From: Kineosporia sp. A_224 | Lineage (GTDB): Bacteria > Actinomycetota > Actinomycetes > Actinomycetales > Kineosporiaceae | DNA length: 39,681 bases | Direction: 5' to 3' | Assembly: GCF_002198655.1 (NCBI RefSeq) | Contig: NZ_MWLN01000169.1 | Span: 1-39,681 of the forward strand | Part shown: positions 8,238-16,127 of the stretch, one piece after another | How positions within the stretch are numbered: position 1 is the first letter of the stretch | Layout: every line of letters starts with the position of its first letter | Translations under genes and position numbers: made by a program | Notes under the pieces: generated by a model | What the model was told of the DNA's origin: nothing | The model's input: the letters and a program-made list of their open reading frames with translations, nothing else | Database searches by the model: none

Positions 8238-8569
8238 GCGATCTGCCCCTCCGCGGCGGGCACGACGGCGCTCACAGCGCGGACGAGCGCGTGCCAGTCG
8301 TGACGTGCGTTCTCGAGCGCCAGACGCCCCGACGGCGTCAGCGTGTAGTAGCGGCGGGCGGGACCCTGGCCGCCGTCACCGAGGTACGAGGTCACGAAGC
8401 CCGCGTCGTGGTGACGCTGGAGCGTCCCGTAGACCGAGGCGTCCCCGACCCCGGCGAACCCCGCGTCCCGCAGCTTCCTGAGGATCGCGTAGCCGTAGGC
8501 GTCGTCGTCGGCGAGCGACCAGAGGACGACGATCGGCAGCACGCCCTTGAGCATCTGCGGGGTGACCAT
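8234..8569 (-). CDS. PadR-family transcriptional regulator
   Basis: The 111-residue protein is a winged helix of the short PadR type: MLKGVLPIVVLWSLADDDAY at the start, GYAILRKLRDAG as part of the helix-turn-helix, SVYGTLQRHHDAGFV as recognition region, and ARRYYTLTPSGRLAL as wing and start of the C-terminal helix. ATG 8569 fits the family start. Such proteins repress their own operon. A 30-bp near-perfect palindrome begins 12 bases upstream of the ATG and is the obvious operator. Downstream, and overlapping by four bases, is the HAAS-PASTA membrane protein, a pairing typical of PadR/HAAS modules. Confidence 0.88.
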   Translation of the reverse strand: MVTPQMLKGVLPIVVLWSLADDDAYGYAILRKLRDAGFAGVGDASVYGTLQRHHDAGFVTSYLGDGGQGPARRYYTLTPSGRLALENARHDWHALVRAVSAVVPAAEGQIA

Positions 8570-8580
8570 GCGGCGACTAT

Positions 8581-8610
8581 CCCGCTTTACGGAGTAGTCC
8601 GTCAAGCGGG
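8581..8610. promoter_or_regulatory. 30-bp palindromic operator of the PadR operon
   Basis: The outer arms are CCCGCTT (8581-8587) and AAGCGGG (8604-8610). The inner arms are ACGGA (8589-8593) and TCCGT (8598-8602), around a GTAG centre; only one pair of bases is mismatched over 13-base arms. It ends 11 bases short of the PadR start and overlaps the stop codon of the upstream phosphotransferase gene. It is probably the PadR binding site over its own promoter, and it could double as a terminator hairpin for the upstream gene. Confidence 0.65.
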
Positions 8611-9855
8611 CCCGTGGTGCACCGTGCGCCGGAAGGCAGGGGCCAGCTCGAGCGGCACCGGTCCCCACAGCGCGGTGAGCCGCTCGACGAGCTGCCGGGC
8701 GAGGGCGAGGAGTGCCGGTGCGGTGCCGGCCTCTCGGTCGTCGAGGTCGGCGACCGAGCCGAGGCGGTGCAGGAGCAGCGCGCGACGGCCCGGCATCCGG
8801 ACCGGGGCACCCGCAGCCGGAGCCTCGTCGCCGGCCAGCGCGCGCTCGAGGAACCAGGCCGTCGAGACGAACGCCCACCTGGCCCGCACCGCCCACAGGT
8901 CGGCCTCGAACGCCGGGGTGCCGACGACGGGGAACGCCGGCAGGACGGCCTCCCGCCACGCCCGGAGCGCCCGCACACCGGCCTGCTCCTCGAGCCGCCA
9001 GCTGCACCAGCACGACGGCCACGGGACGGTGAGGTAGGCGGCGTCCCACGCGACGTGCCGGAACGTCGCGCCCTCGAAGTCGAGGAGGGTGGTCGCGCCA
9101 CCGGCCTCGAGGTTGTTGTCGGGGCAGGCGTCCGCGGGTGTCAGCGCGCAGGCGTCCGTCACCGTCGGCGGGGCGCGCAGCGCGTCGACGGCGCCGGCCG
9201 GCGGCACGATCCCGAGCGCCGGCAGCTGCTCGGCGAGCAGCGCCGCGGCCCGGTCGAGCATCTCGACCGAGGAGTCGACCGCGGGCGCAGCGGCACCCCC
9301 GAACCGGCTCAGCGCGGCCTCGAACCCGCTCCGCAGATCCGCAGACCGCCGGTGCAGGTCGCCGAGCGCGGTCGCCCACCGCACGAGGTGACGCGCCGCC
9401 TCGTCACCCCGGTTGCCGAGGAGCGAGTCCGCGAGCGACGACCCCGCACCCAGGTCGGACAGGACGACGAGCGGTGGCTCGGCCACGGCCGCCAGCAGCA
9501 GCGGTGCCGGACCGACCGGCGCCCCACCACGCGACGCGGGACCGCCCGGCCCGGCGCCACGACCGAGCACGTCCAGCGCCGCAGCCTCCCGCACCCACCC
9601 CTCGCCGCCCGTCGCAGGGTCGAAGACCTTGACGACGACCTGCTCGGGCAACCCGGTGTCCCGCTCACGGGCGCTCCCCGCTGCCACGGCGGCGCGTACG
9701 ACGGTGGAGCGCCGTGACCCACCGAGCGGCTCCCCGACCGGTGTCAGCGTGATCCGGCCAGGTGATCCGCCGCCGGGCTCCCTGTCGCGTGCGGCACGGT
9801 CGAGCGCCTCGGCCGCTGCGACCAGTGCCGGCCCGAGGTCCCCGGTCGTCGTCAC
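8602..9855 (-). CDS. Aminoglycoside-phosphotransferase-fold protein
   Basis: The 417-residue protein has APH-fold landmarks: a lysine in VVVKVFD (K76), E90, a catalytic-loop region PADACPDNN (240-248) and LLDFEGA (257-262) in place of the metal-binding IDF/W motif. In typical members the loop reads HGDxxxxN. Here the His is replaced by Pro, but the Asp (D242) and the Asn five residues later (N247) are kept, so phosphotransfer is still possible. The substrate is unknown; nothing suggests antibiotic resistance. GTG 9855 is chosen because similarity starts there, although its ribosome site is weak. The stop lies inside the PadR operator, so its 3' end is packed tightly against the PadR promoter. 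Confidence 0.72.
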   Translation of the reverse strand: MTTTGDLGPALVAAAEALDRAARDREPGGGSPGRITLTPVGEPLGGSRRSTVVRAAVAAGSARERDTGLPEQVVVKVFDPATGGEGWVREAAALDVLGRGAGPGGPASRGGAPVGPAPLLLAAVAEPPLVVLSDLGAGSSLADSLLGNRGDEAARHLVRWATALGDLHRRSADLRSGFEAALSRFGGAAAPAVDSSVEMLDRAAALLAEQLPALGIVPPAGAVDALRAPPTVTDACALTPADACPDNNLEAGGATTLLDFEGATFRHVAWDAAYLTVPWPSCWCSWRLEEQAGVRALRAWREAVLPAFPVVGTPAFEADLWAVRARWAFVSTAWFLERALAGDEAPAAGAPVRMPGRRALLLHRLGSVADLDDREAGTAPALLALARQLVERLTALWGPVPLELAPAFRRTVHHGPA

Positions 9856-9907
9856 CCCGGCAGGGTAGGTCGCGGCGGGCGCCGGGACCCGCGCGTGCGG
9901 CAGTTGG

Positions 9908-10690
9908 TCAGTACCCGAGGGCCCGTCTCGACCCGGCGACCGGTGTCGTCCCGACGTCCGCCCGGCGCCCGTCCCGGCGCCCGACGTCGTAGCCGCCACC
10001 GACCCGGATCCGGCGGCCGCGGCGCAGCCCGAGATCGGCCAGGTAGGCGTCGACCGCCCGCCCGCGGTCGACGAGCGCGAGCGTCGAGCCGGGCTCGGCC
10101 TGCTCGGCCTCCGCGTGGACGACCTCACGGGTCGAGCGCAACCGGTCCGCCGCTCCCTGGCCGAACCCGATGAGGTAGTCGCGGCGCAGCGCCGTCCGCT
10201 CGCTGCCCGACAGCAGCCGGGCGCCCGGCTGCTCCCGGACGGTGCGCCACCAGCGGTCGAGCGCGACCCGGCCCTGCAGCACGAGCGACGTCACGAGCGT
10301 CTCGACGGCGCGGACGTCGGACTCGTGCCCGACGAGGACGAGGGTCGTGCTCGTCGCCCCGCGGACCTGCAGGTAGTACGTGCGGACCGTGCCGTACTCA
10401 CCGGCGACGGCGCTGCCGAGGGTCACGAGCGCCCGGCCGTAGACGCCGGTGAACGGGATCCGCTGCTCGACGATCTCCTCGGGGCGCACCTGCTGCCCGC
10501 GGCGCGCGGCGGCGACCGTCGCCTGCTCGATGCCGTGCCGGAGCATGAGCCGCTCGGCGTGCTCGGTGAGCGCCTCGGCCTCCTCCGGGGTCGTCGACTC
10601 GGCCTTGGCGAGGAGCAGGGCGACGCGCTCCTCGACAGGGGTGCGGCTCGTCTGGCTCATCCGGCTCGTCTGGTTCGTCGTCGTGGTCAT
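9908..10690 (-). CDS. DUF2786 domain protein
   Basis: The 260-residue protein begins with a Thr-rich stretch and then RVALLLAKAESTTPEEAEAL at about 22-41, the signature of DUF2786 (a short helical domain with TxxEAxA). A second conserved region around 85-180 (AGEYGTVRTYYLQ, VLVGHESDVRAVETLVTSL) ends in DYLIGFGQGAADRL. The function is not established; relatives occur in actinobacteria and phages. ATG 10690 has AAGGAAGG about 11 bases upstream. The start includes a near-repeat (TNQTSRMSQTSR). It lies 52 bp upstream of the phosphotransferase gene on the same strand, possibly in one transcript. Confidence 0.78.
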   Translation of the reverse strand: MTTTTNQTSRMSQTSRTPVEERVALLLAKAESTTPEEAEALTEHAERLMLRHGIEQATVAAARRGQQVRPEEIVEQRIPFTGVYGRALVTLGSAVAGEYGTVRTYYLQVRGATSTTLVLVGHESDVRAVETLVTSLVLQGRVALDRWWRTVREQPGARLLSGSERTALRRDYLIGFGQGAADRLRSTREVVHAEAEQAEPGSTLALVDRGRAVDAYLADLGLRRGRRIRVGGGYDVGRRDGRRADVGTTPVAGSRRALGY

Positions 10691-10756
10691 GGTGGTTCCA
10701 GCCTTCCTTGGCGACGGCGGCCCGGTGCGCCCGGACCGGCCCCCACCGCGGACGGG

Positions 10757-11326
10757 TCACACCCTGCCGGACGGCACCGACAGGTCGCCGCGCCGGCCAC
10801 GGGCCCGGCGTGTGAGCCTGTACGCCAGGGCGTGCGTGGTCCACAGCAGCGGGACGGTCGCCGCCACCGCCCGCGGGGACGCCGTGGCCGGCACCCCCTC
10901 CGCACGGAGCCGGTGCCTGGCCCAGAGCCAGAACGGGATCACCACGGTCGGCGACGTGACCAGGCCGGTCGTGTACCGACGGGCGGCCAGGCTCAGCGCC
11001 ACGTGCCCGAAGCCGTGGACGCCGAAGGCGAGCAACGCGCTCTGGTACGACACGGAGCGACCCCCGGTCCGGTGCCCGTGCACCGACGCGGCGGCGACGA
11101 CGGTGCCCATGAGCGCGACGGCGACGCCGACGTGACGCTGCGGCAGTCCGCCCTTACGCCATCCGTCGGGCAGCGGGACCGCCGCCGGGACCCGGGCCAG
11201 GACGCGCCGGCTGTCCGCCCGCATCGTCGCGACCTCCTCGAGGTCGTGCACTAGCCAGGCTGCAAACAGTCCCCAGGTCAGTGCCCGGGTGGCCCGCGGG
11301 GCGGGCCCGGTCACGGTCGTCGCCAC
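10757..11326 (-). CDS. HXXEE-motif integral membrane protein
   Basis: The 189-residue protein shows the HXXEE signature as HDLEE (27-31) inside the first membrane helix, plus further His-containing helices (HVGVAVALMG, YQSALLAFGVHGFGHVALS, LLWTTHALAY), giving four or five spans. The clustered His and Glu could hold a metal, but the function of the family is unknown. GTG 11326 has GAGGGGGA upstream. It lies 66 bp ahead of the DUF2786 gene on the same strand and is divergent from the aldo/keto reductase (134 bp between starts). Confidence 0.78.
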   Translation of the reverse strand: MATTVTGPAPRATRALTWGLFAAWLVHDLEEVATMRADSRRVLARVPAAVPLPDGWRKGGLPQRHVGVAVALMGTVVAAASVHGHRTGGRSVSYQSALLAFGVHGFGHVALSLAARRYTTGLVTSPTVVIPFWLWARHRLRAEGVPATASPRAVAATVPLLWTTHALAYRLTRRARGRRGDLSVPSGRV

Positions 11327-11460
11327 GGGCGCGTCCCCCTCGCCGGCAATGGCCCGACTCTAGGCGGCCGCCGCGCCGGTCCCTCCCGGCGGAAGGTCCC
11401 GCGACCTACGCCACGCCGCCCGCGCTGCGCCGGGTGCCCGGATCGTGAAACGCTCGTCCC

Positions 11461-12441
11461 ATGCGCGACGGAGCGACGGACGGTGCGGCCCGGGTGGGGA
11501 TCGGCCTCGCGGCGGTCGGACGCCCGGCGTACATCAACGCGGGGCGGGCCCGGGACTTCAACGGCGAGCGGGACGTCCACGCGCTGCGGCACCGCACCTG
11601 GCTGGTCCTCGACGCCGCCTACGAGGCGGGCATCCGGTACGTCGACGTCGCGCGCTCGTACGGCGGCGCCGAGGAGTTCCTCGCGGCGTGGCTCAGCGAC
11701 CGCGGCACCCGGCGCCCGCCGGAGGCCGAGGACGTCGAGATCGGCTCGAAGTGGGGCTACCGGTACGTCGGCGACTGGCGGATGGACGCCGCCGTCCACG
11801 AGGTCAAGGACCACAGCCTCGCGGCATTCACCGAGCAGGTCACCCAGTCCAAAGGTCTTCTCGGGCAACGTCTCTCGGTCTACCACGTGCACTCGGCGAC
11901 GCTCGACACCGGCGTCATGCACGACCGGCTCGTGCACCGCGCCCTCGCCGGGCTGCGGGCGGACGGCGTCCGGGTCGGGATCTCGACGTCCGGCCCGCGG
12001 CAGTGCGACACGATCCGGCGGGCGCTCGAGATCGTCGTCGACGGTGAGCTGCTCTTCACCTCGGTCCAGTCCACGTGGAACCTCCTCGAGCCCTCGGCCG
12101 GTGACGCGCTCGCCGAGGCGGCGGACGCCGGCTGCCGGGTCATCGTCAAGGAGGCCGTGGCGAACGGCCGGCTCACGGCGTCCGACCCGCACCCGCACCG
12201 TGAGCTGCAGACCCTCGCCGACCGGGTCGGGGTGCCGCTGGACCGGCTCGCGACGGCGGCCGCGCTCGCGCAGCCCTGGGCGTGGCGGGTGCTCTCCGGC
12301 GCCGCGAACCCCGAGCAGGTGCTGAGCAACGTCGCGGCGTCCGGTCTGAGGCTCGACGCCGGCACCCTCGACGAGGCGCTCTCGTACGCCGACAAGCCCG
12401 AGGACTACTGGACCGCGCGCAGCCACCGCGCCTGGGCGTGA
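11461..12441 (+). CDS. Aldo/keto reductase
   Basis: The 326-residue protein has the AKR barrel landmarks: D62 and Y67 in YVDVARSYGGAEE, K97 in IGSKWGY, and H142 or H144 in SVYHVHSA, forming the catalytic tetrad. SVQSTWNLLEPSAG near 212-225 occupies the usual strand with Gln and Asn. It would reduce an aldehyde or ketone with NADPH in the cytoplasm; the substrate is unknown. The C-terminal NADPH-binding motif (G-A-A-N-P-E-Q, 301-307) is close to the usual G-x-x-x-x-x-Q form. It is transcribed alone, divergent from the HXXEE gene. Confidence 0.87.
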   Translation: MRDGATDGAARVGIGLAAVGRPAYINAGRARDFNGERDVHALRHRTWLVLDAAYEAGIRYVDVARSYGGAEEFLAAWLSDRGTRRPPEAEDVEIGSKWGYRYVGDWRMDAAVHEVKDHSLAAFTEQVTQSKGLLGQRLSVYHVHSATLDTGVMHDRLVHRALAGLRADGVRVGISTSGPRQCDTIRRALEIVVDGELLFTSVQSTWNLLEPSAGDALAEAADAGCRVIVKEAVANGRLTASDPHPHRELQTLADRVGVPLDRLATAAALAQPWAWRVLSGAANPEQVLSNVAASGLRLDAGTLDEALSYADKPEDYWTARSHRAWA

Positions 12442-12673
12442 CCGGGATCACGCATCGAGACCCGTTGCGGCACAACACGTCTGCGAGGACGACGAACAAC
12501 GCCGCCTGATCGGGGAAGCAATCCGGGGAGCACCCGGTTACCGCCCTCGTCGGTCGGGCCACCGTCGTCCCACCGTCGCGAAGACCTCCTCGAGCCGGTC
12601 CCGGTGACCGGCAGAGGCCATCGAGGGACCGTCCGGCCACGGTCCCGCCGTTCGACGGAAGGCTCCACCTCTC

Positions 12674-13891
12674 GTGCACATGCACCATCCCAAGGCCGCC
12701 CGACGTCTCACCGCCCGCCAGACCTTCGTGCTCGGCGCGGCCACCGCCCTCGGCCCGCTCTCCATCGACCTGTACCTGCCGGCCTTCCCCGAGCTCGCCC
12801 GCGAGCTCGGCGCGAGCGAGGCCGCCGTGCAGCTCACCCTCACCGCCTGCGTCGTGGGGCTCGCCCTCGGCCAGCTCGTCGCCGGCCCGGTCTCGGACGC
12901 CGTCGGCCGCCGGGTGCCGATCGCCGTCGGCCTCGGGGCCTGGGCGCTCGCCTCGTTCGCGTGCGCGCTCGCACCGTCGATCGCGACCTTCACCGCCCTG
13001 CGCTTCACCCAGGGCCTCGCCGGCGCCGCCGGGGTCGTCGTCGCCCGGGCCGTCGTCCGCGACCTCGTCTCCGGCCCCGAGCTCGTGCGCTCGTTCTCCA
13101 AGCTCATGCTCGTCGTCGGCGTCGTCCCGATCCTCGCGCCGACCCTCGGCGGGCTGCTCCTCGAGCGGACGTCGTGGCGCGGCCTGTTCGTCGTCCTCGG
13201 CGTGCTCGGCGCGCTGCTCACCGTCGTCGTCTTCGTCGGCCTGCGCGAGAGCCTGCCGGCCGACCGGCGGCGCAGCGGCGTCCGGCGGGCGCTCGGCAGC
13301 TACAAGCTGCTGCTGCTCGACCGCGGCTTCGTCGGCGCGGCCGCCGTCGTCTCGCTGACCTTCTCGGCGCTGTTCATCTACGTGTCGAGCTCGTCGTTCG
13401 TGCTCCGCGAGGTCTTCGACCTCACCCCCGGCCAGTTCGGGCTGCTGTTCGGCGTGAACTCCGTCGGCCTGGTGCTCGGCAACCAGGTGAGCGGGCTGCT
13501 CGCGAACCGGTGGCCGGCCGCCGTCATGCTGCCCCGGGCCGTCGGTCTCGGGCTGTTCGGTGCGGTGCTCGTGCTCGTCGCGGGTCTCACCGGCGCCCTC
13601 GGCGTCGTCGGCGTCGTCGTGCCGCTGTTCGTCATCGTCTTCTCCGTCGGGGCGGCGATGCCGGTCGCCTCGAGCCGTGCGATGAACGCCCACCCGGAGC
13701 GGGCGGGTGCGGCGTCCGCACTCCTCGGCGTGCTCCAGTTCGCCGTCGGCGGTGCGCTCGCCCCGCTCGTCGGTCTCGCCGGCAGCGCGACCGTGCTGCC
13801 GCTCGCCGGGCTCATGACGGCGTGCCTGCTCGGCTCGCTGCTCGTGCTCCGGTTCACCCGCCGGTCGGCCGGGGCGCTCGCCACGGCCTGA
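12674..13891 (+). CDS. Bcr/CflA-type MFS drug efflux transporter
   Basis: The 405-residue membrane protein has twelve predicted helices. The opening helix ALGPLSIDLYLPAFPELARE is the hallmark of the Bcr/CflA (DHA1) drug:H+ antiporters, and MFS motif A appears as GPVSDAVGRRVP between helices 2 and 3. Helix 5 carries a motif-C-like stretch with PILAPTLGGLL. It probably exports hydrophobic or sulfonamide-like compounds using the proton gradient. GTG 12674 and ATG 12680 are in frame; GGAAGG at 12657-12662 fits GTG better. I see no regulator gene next to it. It ends 15 bp from the toxin gene, tail to tail. Confidence 0.88.
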   Translation: MHMHHPKAARRLTARQTFVLGAATALGPLSIDLYLPAFPELARELGASEAAVQLTLTACVVGLALGQLVAGPVSDAVGRRVPIAVGLGAWALASFACALAPSIATFTALRFTQGLAGAAGVVVARAVVRDLVSGPELVRSFSKLMLVVGVVPILAPTLGGLLLERTSWRGLFVVLGVLGALLTVVVFVGLRESLPADRRRSGVRRALGSYKLLLLDRGFVGAAAVVSLTFSALFIYVSSSSFVLREVFDLTPGQFGLLFGVNSVGLVLGNQVSGLLANRWPAAVMLPRAVGLGLFGAVLVLVAGLTGALGVVGVVVPLFVIVFSVGAAMPVASSRAMNAHPERAGAASALLGVLQFAVGGALAPLVGLAGSATVLPLAGLMTACLLGSLLVLRFTRRSAGALATA

Positions 13892-13906
13892 CGGGGGCGG
13901 AGCGAC

Positions 13907-14326
13907 TCAGGCCGCTGTCCAGGGGTTGACGACCTCCAGGCCGAGGCCTTCGAAGTCCTTGGTGTTCCGCGTGGCCAGCGTCGCTCGGCGGGCCCGGCAG
14001 ATCGCGGCGATCTGCGCGTCGGCCAGCCCGAGGGGGCGGCCGGTGCGCAGGCGACCGACGAAGATGTCCGGCAGTGCCTCGGCGGCGGCGTTGTCGAAGG
14101 GCAGGGCGCGGTCGCCGAACAGCGCCCAGACCCGGCCTGCGGCGGCAGCCATGCCGTCCTTGCGCCGGCCGTCCGGCAACCTCGCGATCCCGATGCCGAC
14201 CTCGGCCAGGGTGATGCAGGTCGTCCTCAGCCGGGCCACCGGTTGGCGCCGGAGCCAGGACTCGACGACCGCCGTCGGAGCGCCGGTCATGAGCTCCGAG
14301 ACGACGTTCGTGTCGAGGACGATCAT
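13907..14326 (-). CDS. FitB/VapC-type PIN-domain toxin
   Basis: The 139-residue PIN protein opens with MIVLDTNVVSELM, placing the first acidic residue at D5. E42 (TLAEVGIG) and D103 (GLADAQIAAI), with N121/D124 (ATRNTKDF), complete the Mg2+-binding nuclease site. The order and spacing are those of FitB-like VapC toxins, which cleave RNA when not bound by antitoxin. ATG 14326 overlaps the antitoxin stop by four bases (ATGA), the usual coupling for this pair. All catalytic residues are present, so the toxin looks intact. Confidence 0.9.
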   Translation of the reverse strand: MIVLDTNVVSELMTGAPTAVVESWLRRQPVARLRTTCITLAEVGIGIARLPDGRRKDGMAAAAGRVWALFGDRALPFDNAAAEALPDIFVGRLRTGRPLGLADAQIAAICRARRATLATRNTKDFEGLGLEVVNPWTAA

Positions 14327-14577
14327 CGGCCGAAGTCGACCGGACGGGGCATGTCCGTCCGCGGCGGGATCTCCAGGTGGACGCCGCCGAGATCGTGGAA
14401 CACGTCGATGAGCATCGTGAACGGGTTGTCGTACTCCGGTTCGCCGTCCGTCTCCGTGACCGCCGCCGTGAGGATCTCTCGCATCTCCGCCTCCATGGAC
14501 CGCCCGTTCCGGGCCGCACGCACGCGCAGGCGGTCCCGGACGCCGTCGTCGAGATCGCGAATGCTGACCGTGGCCAT
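14323..14577 (-). CDS. FitA-like ribbon-helix-helix antitoxin
   Basis: The 84-residue protein begins MATVSIRDLDDGVRDRLRVR, the FitA-type ribbon-helix-helix: a beta strand for DNA reading, then two helices (NGRSMEAEMREIL). The C-terminal half (NPFTMLIDVFHDLGG, then a Pro-rich tail with DMPRP) would wrap the toxin and block its active site. ATG 14577 has GAGGTG 5 bases upstream. A consensus-like promoter and TGCTGTCA operator repeats lie 37-91 bases upstream, pointing to autoregulation by the toxin-antitoxin complex. Confidence 0.9.
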   Translation of the reverse strand: MATVSIRDLDDGVRDRLRVRAARNGRSMEAEMREILTAAVTETDGEPEYDNPFTMLIDVFHDLGGVHLEIPPRTDMPRPVDFGR

Positions 14578-14613
14578 GGGTCACCTCACTGCGGAGTTCA
14601 CAGACGCATGATC

Positions 14614-14642
14614 AAGCTACGGCCGAGGTCACGTGCTGTCAA
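14614..14642 (-). promoter_or_regulatory. Housekeeping-type promoter of the toxin-antitoxin operon
   Basis: On the minus strand a perfect -35 TTGACA (14637-14642) is separated by 17 bases from TAGCTT (14614-14619), which fits an actinobacterial TAnnnT -10. The predicted transcript would start near 14607, about 30 bases before the antitoxin ATG. The -35 overlaps one TGCTGTCA half-site, so a bound complex would block polymerase. Confidence 0.7.
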
Positions 14643-14668
14643 TGAGGGCAATGACAGCAGTGCTGTCA
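14634..14668. promoter_or_regulatory. TGCTGTCA operator array for the FitAB-like complex
   Basis: Three copies of the octamer occur in alternating orientation: TGCTGTCA (14634-14641), TGACAGCA (14652-14659) and TGCTGTCA (14661-14668). The first two form an inverted repeat with a 10-base spacer. The last two form a 17-bp palindrome around a single base. From memory, the gonococcal FitAB operator uses TGCTATCA half-sites, one base different. Position over the promoter supports autorepression. Confidence 0.65.
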
Positions 14669-14681
14669 CCGGCGGGGCGGG

Positions 14682-16028
14682 TCAGCCGTCCTGCGCCGGG
14701 TACCGGTTGCGCAGCGCCGCGAGCACGGCGGCGGTCCGCCCGGGCAGCGGCTCCTCGCCCTCGACCGCGTCGAGGATGCCGCGGCAGGCCTGGTCGACCT
14801 CGAAGGCCTCGAGCAGCCGGTCGTCGAGCAGCTCGCGGCGGTCCGCGGCGTCGAGCTCGGCCCGGTAGGAGCGCAGCAGCTCCTTGCGCGCCTCGGTCAC
14901 CCACGCGTCGACCTCGTCGGTCACCGCGAAACCGGCCTTGGCGTCCGCGGTGCGGCCGACCCGGTCGACGCTGCGCAGCAGCCGCGCGACGTCCCAGGCG
15001 GCCGGCAGGAGCAGGGCCGTCGCGCCGGGGTCGTCCGGGTCGGGAAGGCCTACGCCGCCGCCGGGTACGCCGTCGAAGTCGGTGATCGACAGGCCGCCGC
15101 TCCAGCGGAGCACCTGCCCGATGTGCAGGTCGCCGTGCACCCGCTGGACGACGACGCCCTCGGGGTCCGCCGCGACGTCGAGGAGCGCGTCGACGGCCGC
15201 GGTGAGCGTCTCGTTGCGGGCCTCGAGGATCTCCACGGCGTTCGGTGCGGCCCACTCGATCCGGCCCTCGAGCACGTTCTGGTAGGCGGTCTCGAGCCGG
15301 CGCATGATCGCGGTGTGCCAGCCGATGACGGTCTCGCCGCCGGCGCGCCGGACCGGCTCGGGGACGACCTTGCTCGGCCGGGCGAGCGCGAGGTGCATGT
15401 GCGCGGCGAGCCGGCCGAGGCGGGCGGGCGCGTCCTTGATCCAGGGGTCCGGCCGCGGGGACCCGCCGGTGAGGCCGAGGTGCTCCTCGACGAGGTCGAG
15501 CACCCACTGCCGGCCGTCCCGGGCCCGCGGCAGGTACGCCGTCGCCAGGGCGCACGGCACCTCGCGGCCGCTGGGCGCCGTCCACAGCAGCATCCCGTGC
15601 GTCGCGGGGACCTCGTGGAAGCCCACCTCCGCGAGATGGGTCAGGGTCAGCGGCGCGGGGTGCGGCCGGTCGCCGACGCGCAGGTTCCAGCGGACGACGA
15701 CCCGCTCGCCGACGGCGACGGCCTGCGAGTCCTCGTCCTCGAAGACCTCGCGCTCGCCGCTGGCCTCCGGCGGCGGGACGACGCGCAGCAGCCGGAAGCC
15801 GTCGACCGGCGGGCTCACGTGGTGGCGCAGGTGGTCGACGAAGGCCTCGGCGGCGCCGTCCCCCTCGAGCGCGTCCTGCCAGCCGGCGGCGACCCGCCGC
15901 CGACGGGGTGCGCACCGGTACGTCGTCGGCACGCTCAGGTCGCCGGTCTCCTCGACCATGAGCGTGATCTCGAACCCCAGCGGGAACGCGGCCACGACCG
16001 TGCCGGTCGTGCGTGCCGCAGCCTCCAC
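14682..16028 (-). CDS. Maltokinase-like phosphotransferase
   Basis: The 448-residue protein has a long N-terminal cap domain and a kinase C-lobe with VHGDLHIGQVLR (catalytic loop, Asp and downstream Gln as in maltokinases) followed by ITDFDG as the metal-binding motif. Maltokinases (Mak/Pep2) phosphorylate maltose for GlgE-dependent glucan synthesis. Here no glgE, treS or glgB lies nearby, so another sugar is possible. GTG 16028 has GGAGGAA 5 bases upstream. It stands alone between the toxin operon and the decarboxylase gene, all on the same strand with gaps of 104 and 99 bp. Confidence 0.75.
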   Translation of the reverse strand: MEAAARTTGTVVAAFPLGFEITLMVEETGDLSVPTTYRCAPRRRRVAAGWQDALEGDGAAEAFVDHLRHHVSPPVDGFRLLRVVPPPEASGEREVFEDEDSQAVAVGERVVVRWNLRVGDRPHPAPLTLTHLAEVGFHEVPATHGMLLWTAPSGREVPCALATAYLPRARDGRQWVLDLVEEHLGLTGGSPRPDPWIKDAPARLGRLAAHMHLALARPSKVVPEPVRRAGGETVIGWHTAIMRRLETAYQNVLEGRIEWAAPNAVEILEARNETLTAAVDALLDVAADPEGVVVQRVHGDLHIGQVLRWSGGLSITDFDGVPGGGVGLPDPDDPGATALLLPAAWDVARLLRSVDRVGRTADAKAGFAVTDEVDAWVTEARKELLRSYRAELDAADRRELLDDRLLEAFEVDQACRGILDAVEGEEPLPGRTAAVLAALRNRYPAQDG

Positions 16029-16127
16029 GAGCTTCCTCCGACCCCCATGTCCACGATGCCCGTGAACCGTACATCTCTCCCCGGAGGAACGTAACCGCCT
16101 ATTCGTCCACCCACCGTGCCCGGAGGG

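Noticed and set aside
11461-12441. Aldo/keto reductase as part of the xylan-utilisation locus
   Set aside because: It is 8 kb away, separated by unrelated genes, and has no shared promoter motif.
12450-12500. CGAGACCCG and GCGGCACAAC words resembling parts of the repeats at 30840-31100
   Set aside because: Only short words are shared and in a different order, so a dispersed repeat family cannot be supported from one window.
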